A DNA stretch of 50,000 bases from Symbiodinium natans (taxonomy: Eukaryota > Sar > Dinophyceae > Suessiales > Symbiodiniaceae). Shown piece by piece: positions 1 through 9,639 of this stretch. The position numbers and the translations under genes are program-made. Location of the stretch: assembly GCA_905221605.1 (NCBI GenBank), contig CAJNDS010002114.1, positions 244,132 through 294,131 on the forward strand, given 5' to 3'. Position 1 is the stretch's first letter. Every line of letters starts with the position of its first letter. Below the pieces are notes generated by a model that did no database searches, was not told the origin of the DNA, and saw nothing but the letters and a program-made list of their open reading frames with translations.

Positions 1-660
1 CACACTTGAAACCGGAGTGCACACTTCAAAACCGACGCCCTAAACGGGACCCGGTTGGGTTTAGGGCTTTTGGTTTATGCCTTTGGTTTAGGGTTTAGGT
101 TTTAGGGTTTAGGGTTTAGGGTTTAGGGTTTGGGGTGTAGGGTTTAGGGTTTGGGGTTTAGGATTTGGGGTATTACACGACATGTGGGCATTTAGGATCT
201 TCAGCTCAATTTGGCCTCGGGTTGTCCATGTACGTATATGTGCATACTTCCGCTTCATACTTTAGAAAAAATATGAAGACAGTTAGTTCATGCTTTCCTA
301 AACCCTAAACCCTAAACCCTCAAGCCAATCCTTTAACCTAAGAATTCGAAGGGGGCCCTCTGCTCTATTTTGAAAATGGGCGCAGACCCCCTTTAAAAGA
401 AGACGAAAGTCTGCCGCCAGTCAGCTGTTTTAAAGGTTTAGGGGCTAGGGCTGAGGGTTTTAGAATGGGCCTAGGGCCCCCTTTGATGCCTTTCACCCCC
501 CGGTTTAGTTGCTGAAAGCTTGAAAACGAGCCTCTTCTTTTAAACCCTAAATCCTAAACCCTAAACCCTACACCCTAAACCCTAAACCCTAAAACCCCAT
601 GTACTGCTTAAAAGTTTTGAACACGGGTCATGTGCCCGGGCCCGGTTTCACTCTCTAAGA
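1..660. repeat. degenerate telomere-like repeats with spacers
   Basis: TTTAGGG-type repeats (about 60-170) switch to CCCTAAA-type (about 298-320 and 540-597). The spacers between them (180-297, 320-540, 600-660) show no convincing gene; a short minus exon at 604-655 is possible but unsupported. Confidence 0.7.
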
Positions 661-663
661 TTA

Positions 664-947
664 TTTAGGGTTTAGGGTTTAGGGTTTAGGGTTTAGGGTT
701 TAGGGTTTAGGGTTTAGGGTTTAGGGTTTAGGGTTTAGGGTTTAGGGTTTAGGGTTTAGGGTTTAGGGTTTAGGCTTTAGGGTTTAGGGTTTAGGGTTTA
801 GGGTTTAGGGTTTAGGGTTTAGGGTTTAGGTTGTAGGGTTTAGGGTTTAGGGTTTAGGGTTTAGGGTTTAGGGTTTAGGGTTTAGGGTTTAGGGTTTAGG
901 GTTTAGGGTTTAGGGTTTAGGGTTTAGGGTTTAGGGTTTAGGGTTTA
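664..947 (+). repeat. TTTAGGG array
   Basis: About 40 near-perfect copies of the 7-bp unit, with only two or three single-base variants. It is internal, so it is an interstitial telomere-like array rather than a chromosome end. Confidence 0.97.
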
Positions 948-1583
948 CAACAGACATGTTGAGGCATGTAATAGTGTTAGGCTGATGACGAACCTTAGCC
1001 CCCAAGCTTTAGCGCTTTCACGTCTGACTTGGAGAATTGATTTGACAGGCTCCTTGCGCTTTTGGATTTTGCTTTGAGAGGGCTGACTAGGGTTTAGGGT
1101 TCTAGGACCCGAGGCATTGGGGATCAGGGCTTAGGAGCTTTAGAGGTTGGGGTTAAGGACTTGGGTATAGATTAGTGGTTTAAACATAGCTTTTTCAGAT
1201 AATCCAGAGGCCCAGGCGCTTTAGGTTGCGGCTTCCGTTCATGGGGGTCCAAGACAGCTGCTGAGGAGCCTAAACTCTGAAGCAAGCCTCGTCCGAACCA
1301 TTGCACAACCCTCAACTCCAAAAAAACCCTAAACCCTAAACCCTAAACCCTAAACCCTAAACCCTAAACCCTAAACCCTAAACCGAAACCCTATTCAGAC
1401 CCAGACCTTTGGCCCTGGGCCCACGGCTTCTAAGAGCTCGGGGCTTGTGGGTCCTAAACTTCACGCCTTAACAAATTATAAGTGTACTTGTAGCTGTACG
1501 TATAACCATATTAAGGCACTCAAGGGGGTAGAAGTGGTTCACACGTACCATGAACCTCCAAGCAAGCCCTACACTCGCGGGCC
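948..1583. other. spacer with CCCTAAA tract and dispersed repeat
   Basis: Non-coding sequence follows the TTTAGGG array. A CCCTAAA tract lies at 1325-1384. Positions 1470-1560 match a dispersed family seen again at 1700-1835 and 10370-10620 (TATAAGT and GTACCATGAACCTCCAAG-like words). I see no gene. Confidence 0.5.
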
Positions 1584-1687
1584 TCATCTTTTCTCTGCCG
1601 AGGCTTTCGCTTCATTGCGCCGTTGCAACTTCATTCTCCGCACCTGGTCCGCCTGCATCCGCTTTGCCAAGTGGTGGTCCTTCTTGT
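1584..1687 (-). CDS. putative terminal exon, basic coiled-coil-like peptide
   Basis: The minus strand has an acceptor (CAAGTCTCAG) followed by an open frame reading KKDHHLAKRMQADQVRRMKL and then QRRNEAKASAEKR, ending in TGA at 1586-1584. The peptide is charged and helix-like with no Pro or Gly, which is unusual for a chance frame. The plus-strand frames here are low-complexity shadows. I cannot assign a family or link it to an upstream exon with certainty. The strand agrees with the better-supported genes nearby. Confidence 0.5.
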
Positions 1688-1699
1688 CTGAGACTTGGA

Positions 1700-1835
1700 G
1701 GTACTTATAGTGGTACTTATAACCCTACTTAAGGGCTTATAAGTGGGCTAAAATTATAAGTACAGTTATAATGGGTTCATAAGTACCATGAGCCTCCAAG
1801 TACTGGTGGGACAAGGTGTGCACCTTTGGATTTTC
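1700..1835. repeat. dispersed repeat copy
   Basis: Contains GTACTTATA, GGGCTTATAAGT and ACCATGAGCCTCCAAGTA, the words shared with 1470-1560 and 10370-10620. It is probably a short, old, dispersed element; no termini are visible. Confidence 0.45.
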
Positions 1836-1968
1836 TCACAAGGGGTACCCAAACGGTTCAACATCACGTTAAACCCTAAACCCTAAACCCGAAACCCGAA
1901 ACCCCAAGCCCCAAAAAACCCTAAACCCGAAACCCCCAAACCTAAACCCTAAACCCTAAACTCTCAAC

Positions 1969-2062
1969 CCCGTACGCAGCACTTGACGAGCTCAGCGTCG
2001 CAAACATCATGCCCATCTTTGCGAGGCCGCCAGCAGCGCCATGTTCGGCCGTCTCTGCGTTC
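1969..2062 (-). CDS. putative internal exon
   Basis: The acceptor TTTGTGAG precedes GAACGC on the minus strand. The donor is GTTGAGAGTTTAGGG, a variant telomere repeat. Two frames stay open (one reads NAETAEHGAAGGLAKMGMMF), so the phase is undecided. No family is recognised. Confidence 0.35.
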
Positions 2063-2089
2063 CTCACAAATTAATCCATACACTTCTCT

Positions 2090-3071
2090 TCACAGTCTAG
2101 TTCTAATATCCTATTCACGCACTACAACCTGCATCACCAATAGACTTCTCATGAATGGTTTTACGACTGGCGAGCCCAAGGAAGCAATAAGACCCCAACC
2201 TCGCGACCATTAAACCCACAAACCAAGGAGAACCGCATGAAAGCCTTACCATGTGATACAAGAGTCATGGAGTGAGCAACGCACACAAAAACCCGATTAA
2301 AAGTAGTAAATTACAAGAACACGCGTGAATTTACTATTTTTCATTGGCGATTTTGGCGAGCGAAGTGAACGTGAAGAAAGCAAAGGAAAGAAAAGTGAGT
2401 CAAAAATCCTTAATCTTGTTCATTGGCCGTTCACTTATTCGTGGCGCACGCACTCACTTCACATGTTGCGTTCGTTTGTTTCACTCATTACGTTCTCTCC
2501 TCTCACTTCATTACAGTCGTTCGTATTTTAATGGGAAGCGAACTCATGGCCGCTAATTATGATGTACTACCTGGTATATAGAAACAACCTAGGCCAAAAA
2601 GGGCTTTGGGGTTTAGGGTTTAGGGTTCAGGGTTTAGGGGTTTAGGGTTCAGGGTTTTTGGGTTTAGGGTTTGGTTTTAGGGTTATGGTTTCAGGGGGTT
2701 AGGGTTTAGGGTTTGGGGTTTCAGGTTTAGGGTTTATGCGGGGTCAGGAATTATTTACGATTTGGAGTTGTTGAGGCCCAAAAACCTAAGTGTAACTACA
2801 CGTGGGAACCCTAAACCCCAAGCCCCTAAGCCGCCATACCCCTAAACAACCTTAAGCCCACAAATAACCCCAAACCCATACACCCCCGTAAACCCCAAAC
2901 CCAAAACCCCTTAAACCCTAAGCCCTAAGCCCTAAGCCCTAAGTAAGCCCTAAGCCCTAAGCCCTAAACCCTAAACCCTAAACCCTAAACCCTAAACCCC
3001 AGAAACCCTACCCTAAGTCCCAGAAACCCTGCCCTAAGTCCCAGAAACCCTACCCTAAGTCCCAGAAACAC
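2090..3071. other. AT-rich segment then degenerate telomere-like repeats
   Basis: 2220-2580 is AT-rich for this window and has a small inverted repeat (TAGTAAATT near 2303, AATTTACTA near 2330). 2605-2750 is degenerate TTTAGGG and 2805-3010 degenerate CCCTAAA, with CCCAGAAACCCT repeated at 2997-3066. No gene seen. Confidence 0.6.
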
Positions 3072-3159
3072 AGCGGTCGTCATCAGCCAGCTGCAGCTCC
3101 ATCTGGAGCTTCGGCCTTTCGCGCACCCGCTGCTTCTTCGTCGGACCAGCACGCTTGTC
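3072..3159 (-). CDS. putative exon spliced directly against telomere repeat
   Basis: On the minus strand the acceptor is the repeat itself (CCCTAAACCCAG), followed by GACAAGCGTGCTGG. The open frame reads DKRAGPTKKQRVRERPKLQM then ELQLADDDRC, and a GTGTTTC donor is available. The peptide is strongly basic at its start. It lies downstream of the zinc-finger gene on the same strand and could be its next exon, but the phase was not proven. Confidence 0.5.
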
Positions 3160-3689
3160 CTGGGTTTAGGGTTTAGGGTTTAGGGTTTAGGGCTTAGGGC
3201 TTAGGGTTTAGGGTTTAGGGTTTAGGGTTTAGGGTTTAGGGTTTAGGGTTCAGGGTCTAGGGTTTAGGATTAGGGTCTAGGGTTTAGGGGTATAGGGTTT
3301 AAGCTTCACGGTTTGGGGCGCGGTGTTCAGGCTTTAAAGTTTTTGGTTTGGGGTTTAAGGGCCCCTCTGTCGCTTCTGTTGCTGAGCTGGTTAGCTTTCA
3401 AAACAAAAGCACCAGGGTTTAAGAAACATAAAAATCGCCCCCCCTGGGCTGGCTAGTGTCCGAGTGGTTGGCACATCTGATCCCGGCGGCGCCGTGATGA
3501 TCGGAGTCGGTGACATACCTCACAGGCCGTGCTCGGCAATCTGGAACGTTGCAGGTTTTACCTCCTTGGTAGCTCAGTAACCCTAAACCCTAAACCCTAA
3601 ACCCTAAACCCTAAACCCTAATTAAACCCTAAACCCTAAACCCTAAAAGGGAAAAAGGGTCCCAGTGGGCTACCAAGCCTCCATGCATC
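3160..3689. other. TTTAGGG and CCCTAAA tracts around a spacer
   Basis: TTTAGGG at 3163-3255 and CCCTAAA at 3580-3647 enclose a spacer. The spacer holds a perfect tRNA A-box-like word (TGTCCGAGTGG, 3457-3467) but no acceptable B box at tRNA spacing. Read on the minus strand this is an intron-like unit. Confidence 0.5.
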
Positions 3690-5749
3690 CAGCATCGCCG
3701 GCCGGCGCGGCCATGCTGGTCCGCCACTTCTGCACGTCCCCAGGGGATTTTGGTGCAGCCTGCCACAGAGCACCCGAGCCCGTGCCTGCCACATCGATAG
3801 CCAGCTTGGCCAAAGTGATCGGGGGCAGCCACCCGGCCCTTGGGCAGCCTGCTTAGGCCAGACACACTATTCTCAAGGGTCTGGAGGGCTTAAGATGTGG
3901 GATCTTCGGTTTCATGAAGCCCCGAAGCATGACACCCCAACGGCGCAGTGGATTTTATGCGGGAACACTATTGGTCAACTCCAGCCTGTCACAGCCAGGG
4001 ACACTGCACCTGCACTGCTCGCAGTGCCCAGGACAGCGAAGTCCGGGCAGGCCGAACTTATCCTCGAGGCGCACGCGGACGCGGGCGTGGCGGCGGCAGC
4101 CGTCCACTTCGCAGCTGCGTCCCCCATGTGAGCAGCAGCGCTGCCCTGGCGGGCCAAACATGTCCTGAGCGGGCTCTGGTCCGTAACCTGCAACCATTCT
4201 AGGAGGGCGCCAGAAACCCTCCCTAAACCTTAACACCCCATTAAGAAGGCCTTCACCTTTTTTGCCCCCCCTGGCCAAACTCAGCATCCTTCACGAGGAC
4301 GCGCTGGGCCCTCCGCCGGCCGCAGCCCGGCACGTTGCAGCGGTACTCGAGCCGCTTCAGGCCGTGGTTTTGACATCGCCACCCCGCCGGGCCCAAAGCG
4401 TCTGCCGTCAGCTGCACGTGGTGTCCTAGGTTGACCCAAAAAATCCGAAGGGGGGGGGGGGGGGAGGAGAGGGTGCCTATGGTTGCTATCAGGAGCTCAC
4501 TGTACTCCACTCCACTTAAACGCATCCTAGTGACCGCGGACAGAGCACGCCTTGGCCGAGCACCGGAGCGGTTTTGGCCTCTGCTTTCTTCCAAGCCAGC
4601 AGGGCTTGCGGACGAGGCCCTGAACGATCCAGTACCTCATCCCCTCCCATGCCTCAGGCATGGGCCCCTTTGCGTGGGCCAACTTCGTGACGATGTCGCG
4701 GCAAAACTGCAGGCCGGGCTTGATGCTGCGCCGGACAAGGCCCTGTCCCAAGTCCAGTTGGCTCAGGCACTTGGCCGCCAGGCGCAGCAAGAAAGCCTCC
4801 TGGCGCTGCAGGAAGCCCACGAAGGAAGGGCTCTTGCTCCGCTGCTCTGCAAACCAGCTTTGCGCCTAGTTCATGGTTGGGAGAGCATTAAAAAATTTAC
4901 ATGTATATTCCGTATTGGATTGTAGTACCCCTTAAAATAATGAAAAATGCTACCCAACTATGCCAAAGGTGCCTCGAGGCAGACGCGCACTCCGGCCAGA
5001 CAGCACAGCGCCAGGTGGCACAGGAAGGCGCCGCTGCCTCTCTCGGTCACCCTCCCGATGCTCTCGCGCAAGCTCCGGCTGCAACCCGCGGTTTCCTGCT
5101 CATCCTCCTCCAAGATGGGACCCTTCCACGCGTCCATGGCTGAAATCGTGGTCTGGCACTTGGGCTGCTTGGGCTGGCTGGCCCGGAAGACAGCAGCGGC
5201 CGGGGAGATCTCCGAAGCCCTGACCGGCCTCCCTTCGCCCTGGGCAGCTGCACTCGACCCTGAAGAGTGCCCCTCTTGGGGCCCCTCTTGGGGCCCCTCT
5301 TGGGGCCCCTCTTTGCTGGTGCCGGAGATTCTGACGCACTTGGCCCGCCTGAGGCCTTCACCTCCAAAGCCGGGGGCCTCTGCGACCTGGAAGCTCACCA
5401 AGACAGCTGAAGCCCCAGAGGCCGAGGCCCCTTCCTCCCCAAACCTGCACACAATGGTTAGGGCACGACTAAGAAAAGTCAGTGTTGTTCCTTATTGGGG
5501 TCTAAGTACTCATAAAAATGTGACATGATTTTTAACAATGACCCAGAAACTGGAACTGCGTCACTGGGCACTTGGCATGGTTCAGGACGTCCGGATCAAC
5601 CTCGAAAGCTGGCGCCCAGAAATACTCTTCGACCGGTGTGGCTGCCAGAACGCGTTGGACCTGCACCCCGCAGGGCGAGATCTCCCAAACACGGCCGAGA
5701 AGCATGCCCGCATCTGCGGGACTGTCAAGCTGCTTGAGACAACTTAAAC
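3690..5749 (-). CDS. multi-exon gene with five C-x4-C-x20-C-x2-H repeats
   Basis: Exons, minus strand: 5749-5543, 5444-4973, 4865-4535, 4425-4289, 4164-3986, 3848-about 3690. The four junctions from 4973 downward keep the frame. Splicing rebuilds five repeats with identical spacing: CSAKAC...RCQNHG, CNVPGC...RCCSHGG, CEVDGC...RCPGH, CSVPGC...RCGRHG and CSVAGC...RCWMHGG. Three of these cross a junction, so the model is strongly constrained. Each repeat carries a D-x-F/L-G-x-x-G motif before the third Cys and resembles the WRKY19-like Cys/His finger; zinc binding is inferred. Donors are GC (4972), GT (4534), GA (4288) and GC (3985), and each exon start repeats the donor dinucleotide except at the GT donor. 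The upstream exons encode an unrecognised region with a KEGPQEGPQEG repeat and an amphipathic stretch (FLQRQEAFLLRLAAKCLSQL). The first exon's join, the true start and the end are uncertain. Introns 58-140 bp, mostly lacking telomere arrays. Confidence 0.8.
5270..5315. repeat. 15-bp coding tandem repeat
   Basis: Three to four copies of CCTCTTGGGGCCC-type units lie inside the second exon of the zinc-finger gene. On the minus strand they encode the EGPQ repeat without breaking frame. Confidence 0.85.
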
Positions 5750-6041
5750 CTGCGATGCTGAGCTGTGCACGAAACCCGAAACCGCTTGCTTCAAGGCTCG
5801 CACCCTCTTGCTACCCACACAATCACGGATGCTCCCCTGGACCTTACGTTTGTGAACCCTCCGAAACCCTTAAAGACCTTAAAAACCCCAAAACCACGGG
5901 GGGGGGGGGGGAAAAAAGCCTAAAAACCAAGAAAATGCCTAAAAAACACAATAACCTAAATCAATAAACGCCTTAAAAAGAACGAAGACCCCAAAAGCCC
6001 GAAAGCCTGAACCCTGACGCGAACCGAACCGCGAACCGAAC

Positions 6042-6125
6042 CCTCGAAGGCGCACGGTTGATGCGGCCGGGGGTGGCATCCGTCTTCACGCCCAAGGATG
6101 GGACGGAAAAGCAGTGGATCACATC
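6042..6125 (-). CDS. putative internal exon (28 codons)
   Basis: The acceptor CTCAAGCCAG precedes GATGTG. Exactly 28 open codons follow, reading [20 protein letters not shown] and then RINRAPSR. The donor is GTTCGG at the head of a degenerate GGTTCG repeat. The composition is clearly protein-like. Joining to the 5749 exon of the zinc-finger gene is out of phase with the boundaries I see, so it may belong to the same gene through a missed exon or to another gene. Confidence 0.55.
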
Positions 6126-6749
6126 CTGGCTTGAGGTTAGGAGCTAAGAGTAGGGGGACCCTTGGGGATATAGAAGTAGGGTTCAGAAGGGTCCCCTTTT
6201 AAGGGGTCTCCCTACTACTACCTAGGAGAGGTGTTGTAAGTAGGGTCTACACAGCCCGTTTAGGGGCTTGGGGGGTTCAGGGTTTGGGGGGCTTCAGGGG
6301 CTTTAGGGGCTTTAGGGGCTCCAGGCGCTTTAGGGGCTCCAGGGGCTTCAGGGGCTCTCGGGGCTTCGCGGGCTTTGGGCGCTTTATGGGCTTTCGGGGT
6401 TTGGGGGCTGTTGGGGGTTTAGGGGATTTCGGTTTAGGGACTTTGTTGGGCCTCGATTTCTGGCTACACAGCGCTTTTGAAAGATTCTTGGGAATACTCT
6501 GAGCCCCTACATGTTTGCACTTCTTCGGGACATGTTCAGGGAACCCTAAACCCGAAACCTTAAACCCTAAACCCTAAACCCTAAACCCTAAACCCTAAAC
6601 CCTAAACCCTAAACCCTAAACCCTAAACCCCACACCCTAAACCCTAAACCCTATAAACCCTAAACCCTAAACCCTAAACCCCACACCCTAAACCCTAAAC
6701 CCTAAACCCTAAACCCTAAACCCCAAACCCTAAACCCTAAACCCTAAAC
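6126..6749. other. intron-like stretch with degenerate and perfect repeats
   Basis: 6265-6430 is a degenerate GGGGCTTTA/GGGGCTCCA repeat. 6541-6749 is CCCTAAA with CCCCACACC variants. No gene of its own. On the minus strand it starts with TTTAGGG. Confidence 0.6.
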
Positions 6750-6801
6750 CCAATCTGAGCGTAGAAGGCGTCCGTTTCAAGGGGGAGACCCCGGAAGATT
6801 C
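6750..6801 (-). CDS. putative small exon
   Basis: The acceptor GGGGGCAAAG precedes an open frame reading GIFRGLPLETDAFYAQI, with the donor GTTTAGGG directly in the telomere array. Small, but the peptide is rich in hydrophobic and aromatic residues in a way the repeat is not. No family. Confidence 0.5.
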
Positions 6802-6920
6802 CTTTGCCCCCGTTCCCGGTTTAGGGTTTCAGTAGGGTTTCAAGGCTTAGTAGGGTTCTAGGGTTTAGGGTTTAGAGTTTAGAGTTTAGGGTTTAGGGTT
6901 TAGGAGGCTAGTCTAAGAGT

Positions 6921-7008
6921 TTAGGCAACGCAAAGCCCATCCTGGCCGGTAACGAGGAAGCGGATGTGCGTGCGCGTCGGCAGCGTCAGCCTCTTGTCCA
7001 CCTTCAAG
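6921..7008 (-). CDS. putative terminal exon against telomere repeat
   Basis: The acceptor is CCCTAAACCCAG. The frame reads LKVDKRLTLPTRTHIRFLVT then GQDGLCVA and ends in TAA (6923-6921). It has an alternating beta-strand-like pattern. No family recognised. It could continue into the 6801 exon if a donor lies before the stop. Confidence 0.55.
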
Positions 7009-7011
7009 CTG

Positions 7012-7070
7012 GGTTTAGGGTTTAGGGTTTAGGGTTTAGGGTTTAGGGTTTAGGGCTTAGGGCTTAGGGC
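7012..7070 (+). repeat. TTTAGGG array with TTAGGGC variants
   Basis: About eight copies, the last three reading CTTAGGG. It supplies the CCCAG acceptor of the 7008 exon on the minus strand. Confidence 0.9.
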
Positions 7071-7248
7071 TTAGGGTTTGGGTTTGGCGCGGGACCACGA
7101 CCTGAAACCCCAAACCCTGAAACCCAAACAAAAAAACACCGTAAGCCCCCCAAAGACCCCAAATTCAAAAATGACCGAACCCTCACACACACACAGAGAA
7201 GCCCCTAGAAACCCCCAAACCTGTATGTAAACCCCTAAGCCCCTAAAC

Positions 7249-7301
7249 CCTGACAGTTCAATCCCTGCCTCCAATCCGCTGCACATGCCAGCTTTGAGAT
7301 C
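7249..7301 (-). CDS. putative small exon between TTGCAG and GTTTAGGG
   Basis: A textbook acceptor (pyrimidine-rich then CCTTGCAG) precedes GATCTCAAAG. The open frame reads DLKAGMCSGLEAGIELSG, and the donor is GTTTAGGGG. The upstream intron, read on the minus strand, holds the CCCTAT/CCCTAAA stretch at 7370-7455. A possible preceding exon ends at 7464 with donor GTGTGC. No family. Confidence 0.55.
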
Positions 7302-7668
7302 CTGCAAGGCAGTACAAAGGAAGAGCAGTGCAAGAAGAATGCGATCATTCCTTTTTTGTGGTTCGGGTGTATAGAGTTTATAGGGCTTATAGGGTTTATA
7401 GGGTTTATAGGGTTTATAGGGTTGATAGGGTTTATAGGGTTTATAGGGTTTAGGGTTGCACACCTTTGTCTTCGTTCTACTTCGACACGCGCTTTAAGAT
7501 CCCGCAAAGCGTGCGGTCAAGGCTTCGTATTCAGGGCCCAGGGCTCAGGGTTGAGGGATTAGGGTCCTAGGGCTTAGGGCTTCAGGTTTGCTCTGAGCCC
7601 TAAACCCTGCACCCGAAACCCTAAACCCTAAACCCTAAACCCTAAACTCTAAAGCCCAAACCCTAAAC

Positions 7669-7706
7669 CCTATGTAACATGAGTCCCAGACCCTGGTGTG
7701 GCGAGT
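7669..7706 (-). CDS. putative microexon
   Basis: The acceptor GGGTAATAG precedes a 38-nt frame reading TRHTRVWDSCYI, with donor GTTTAGGG in the array. Very short; support is positional and compositional only. Confidence 0.35.
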
Positions 7707-7904
7707 CTATTACCCAAAGGTTCATGGGGTGTTGGAAGGAGGGTTTAAAGGGCGTTGGGCTTCGGGTTTGGGGCTTAGGGCTTCGGGCTTAGGGTTTAGG
7801 GTTTAGGGCTTACGGATTAGGGCGAGGCCTTAGGGTTTCGGGCTTGGGGCTTAGGGCTTGGGGCTTGGGGCTTGGGGGCTTCGGGTTGAGGGTTGCGTGA
7901 AGGT

Positions 7905-7997
7905 TCAGAGTTCCTGGCGAGTTCGAAGTACCCGGCTAAGCCAGGTTTGGAATGTGGCTATCCTACTTGCACCCCCGGCTGGTAACTGCTCTTGCAC
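7905..7997 (-). CDS. putative terminal exon
   Basis: The acceptor TTACTTGGAG precedes a frame reading VQEQLPAGGASRIATFQTWL then SRVLRTRQEL and a TGA stop. Helical, protein-like composition. No family recognised. Flanked by degenerate TTTAGGG on both sides. Confidence 0.5.
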   Translation of the reverse strand: MQEQLPAGGASRIATFQTWLSRVLRTRQEL

Positions 7998-8086
7998 CTC
8001 CAAGTAAATAAGGTTCTGGCAACTTACCAGGTTTAGGATTTAGGGTTAGGGTCATGTTTTCAAGAAGTTGAGGTGGCTGTAGGATA

Positions 8087-8187
8087 CTAGGTTGAGGGGT
8101 GGTCCTCATCCGCCACCATGTTGCTCTGGAATTGGTAGAAGGTGGGAATCTCCGCGCCTGGCACCAGACTGACTTTCGGGCGAAGGG
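8087..8187 (-). CDS. putative terminal exon
   Basis: The minus frame reads LRPKVSLVPGAEIPTFYQFQ then SNMVADEDHPST and stops at TAG (8089-8087). It stays open upstream to an ATG at 8212-8210 through repeat-derived codons, so the exon more likely starts at an AG near 8188. Strongly protein-like; no family recognised. Confidence 0.55.
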
Positions 8188-8232
8188 CTCTCAAACCCAG
8201 ACCCAAAACCATATGCTCAACGAGAAGGTTTC

Positions 8233-8377
8233 GGGTTTAGGGTTTAGGGTTTAGGGTTTGGGGTTTGGGGTTTGGGGTTTGGGGTTTGGGGTTTAGGGTT
8301 TAGGGTTTAGGGTTTAGGGTTTAGGGTTTAGGGTTGAGGGTTGAGGGTTGAGGGTTTAGGGTTTAGGGTTTAGGGTC
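8233..8377 (+). repeat. TTTAGGG array with TTTGGGG and TTGAGGG blocks
   Basis: Homogeneous blocks of variant units (TTTGGGG five times, then TTTAGGG, then TTGAGGG three times) show local amplification of single variants. Confidence 0.9.
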
Positions 8378-8477
8378 CTAGCTCAAGTTGCCCGGTTGGC
8401 GGTGTGCGGACAGCTGCTGGGGACGGCCGGCGTCTAAGTCGCGGGCCTTCCAAGTACTTCTCTGGCGTCGGGTAGTC
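8378..8477 (-). CDS. putative internal exon
   Basis: The acceptor GTGTGAG precedes GACTACCCG. The frame reads DYPTPEKYLEGPRLRRRPSP then AAVRTPPTGQLEL. A GA donor (CTAG|GACCC) would repeat the exon-start dinucleotide, as in the zinc-finger gene. Basic and proline-rich; no family. Confidence 0.5.
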
Positions 8478-8557
8478 CTCACACAGCACCCAAGAACCTT
8501 AAGAACCTTAAAACCTCAACCCTCAGCGCCTACATGAGATACACCTCTTCACTGACC

Positions 8558-8885
8558 CTAAACCCTAAACCCTTGAACCCTAAACTCCTTACACCTTAAA
8601 TCCTCAAACCCTGAACCCTCAGCCCTGAACCCTAAGCCCGAAGTCCTAAGCCCCAAACCCTGAACCCCAAACCCCAAACCCCAAACCCGAAACCCTAAAC
8701 CCTAAAACCTGAAACCCTAGAACCTGAAACCCTGAACCCTAAACCCTAAACCCTGAAACCTGAAACCCTAAACCCTAAACCCTAAACCCTGAAACCCTGA
8801 AACCCTAAACCCTAAACCCTAAACCCTAGACCCTAAACCCTAAACCCTAAGCCCTAAACCCTAAACCCTAAACCCTAAACCCTCC
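8558..8885. repeat. CCCTAAA and CCCTGAA mixed array
   Basis: A degenerate telomere-like array with frequent CCTGAA and CCCCAAA variants. No coding frame in it. Confidence 0.9.
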
Positions 8886-8901
8886 CTAGGGGTCCCTCTT
8901 C

Positions 8902-8980
8902 TCAGTCCTCAGCCTTCACATCGCGAAGCTTGGCTTTGCGATTGTCCCCCGCAAGGTTTTGGAGTGCCTCCAGAAAGCCA
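8902..8980 (-). CDS. putative terminal exon, GFLEAL...
   Basis: The acceptor is telomere-derived (CCCTAAACCCCAG). The frame reads GFLEALQNLAGDNRKAKLRD then VKAED and TGA (8904-8902). The charged helical tail is typical of a protein C-terminus. It is the cleanest terminal exon next to a telomere-derived acceptor. No family. Confidence 0.6.
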
Positions 8981-8983
8981 CTG

Positions 8984-9130
8984 GGGTTTAGGGTTTAGGG
9001 TTTAGGGTTTAGGGTTTAGGGTTTAGGGTTTAGGGTTTAGGGTTTAGGGTTTAGGGTTTAGGGTTTAGGGTTTACGGTTTAGGGTTTAGGGTGTAGGGTT
9101 TAGGGTTTAGGGTTTCAGGGGATTAGGGTT
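8984..9130 (+). repeat. TTTAGGG array
   Basis: About 17 near-perfect copies, then variants. Directly adjoins the 8980 exon on the minus strand. Confidence 0.95.
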
Positions 9131-9254
9131 CAGGGTGTAGAGTTTAGGGGGCAAGGATAAGTGGATCTAGGTTATTTTTCACAACCCCGTTTCGGGCGTA
9201 GGGTTTAGGGTTGGGGTCTGGAGTTCGTGGTGTTTAGGGTTTAGGGAACTGGGT

Positions 9255-9340
9255 CTACATTTCAACCATCCGCGGCATCTCAAACTTTTTTGCCAGGGTT
9301 CTTCCAGTCAGTAAAAATTTCAAAAAAGGGAAGAACAAGG
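9255..9340 (-). CDS. putative terminal exon
   Basis: The minus frame reads FFPFLKFLLTGRTLAKKFEM then PRMVEM and TAG. The first part may be a pyrimidine-rich acceptor tract with the exon starting at the AG near 9311. No family. Confidence 0.4.
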
Positions 9341-9393
9341 GTTTAGGATTTAGGGTTCAGGGTTTAGGGCTTAGGGCTTAGGGTTTAGGATTC

Positions 9394-9547
9394 TTATCCG
9401 GCAAAGATGCTCCTGGCTGCGTCATTCCAAGCAATAATGACGTTCAAGGCACCCGTAGTACATTGCAAAGGAAAGCAACCGTTACGTAACAGCACGTCGA
9501 TGTCAGGTTGCCGGAGTATTTGCAGGTTCGTGGCGGGCTCATTCCAA
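9394..9547 (-). CDS. putative terminal exon, WNEPATNLQ...
   Basis: The acceptor TATATCCAG precedes a 154-nt frame reading WNEPATNLQILRQPDIDVLL, then RNGCFPLQCTTGALNVIIAW, then NDAARSIFAG and a TAA stop. It is one of the most protein-like islands in the window, with balanced composition and no repeat words. I do not recognise the family. It sits between degenerate TTTAGGG tracts. Confidence 0.6.
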
Positions 9548-9639
9548 CTGGATATAACCGCTAGGGTTTAGGCTTGGGTTTTGGGTCCTCTGGATGTTGA
9601 GTAAAACCTAAACCCCAAACCCTAAACCCCTAAACCCTA

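Noticed and set aside
664-947. CRISPR array
   Set aside because: The repeats are contiguous 7-bp telomere units with no spacers, and nothing bacterial is present.
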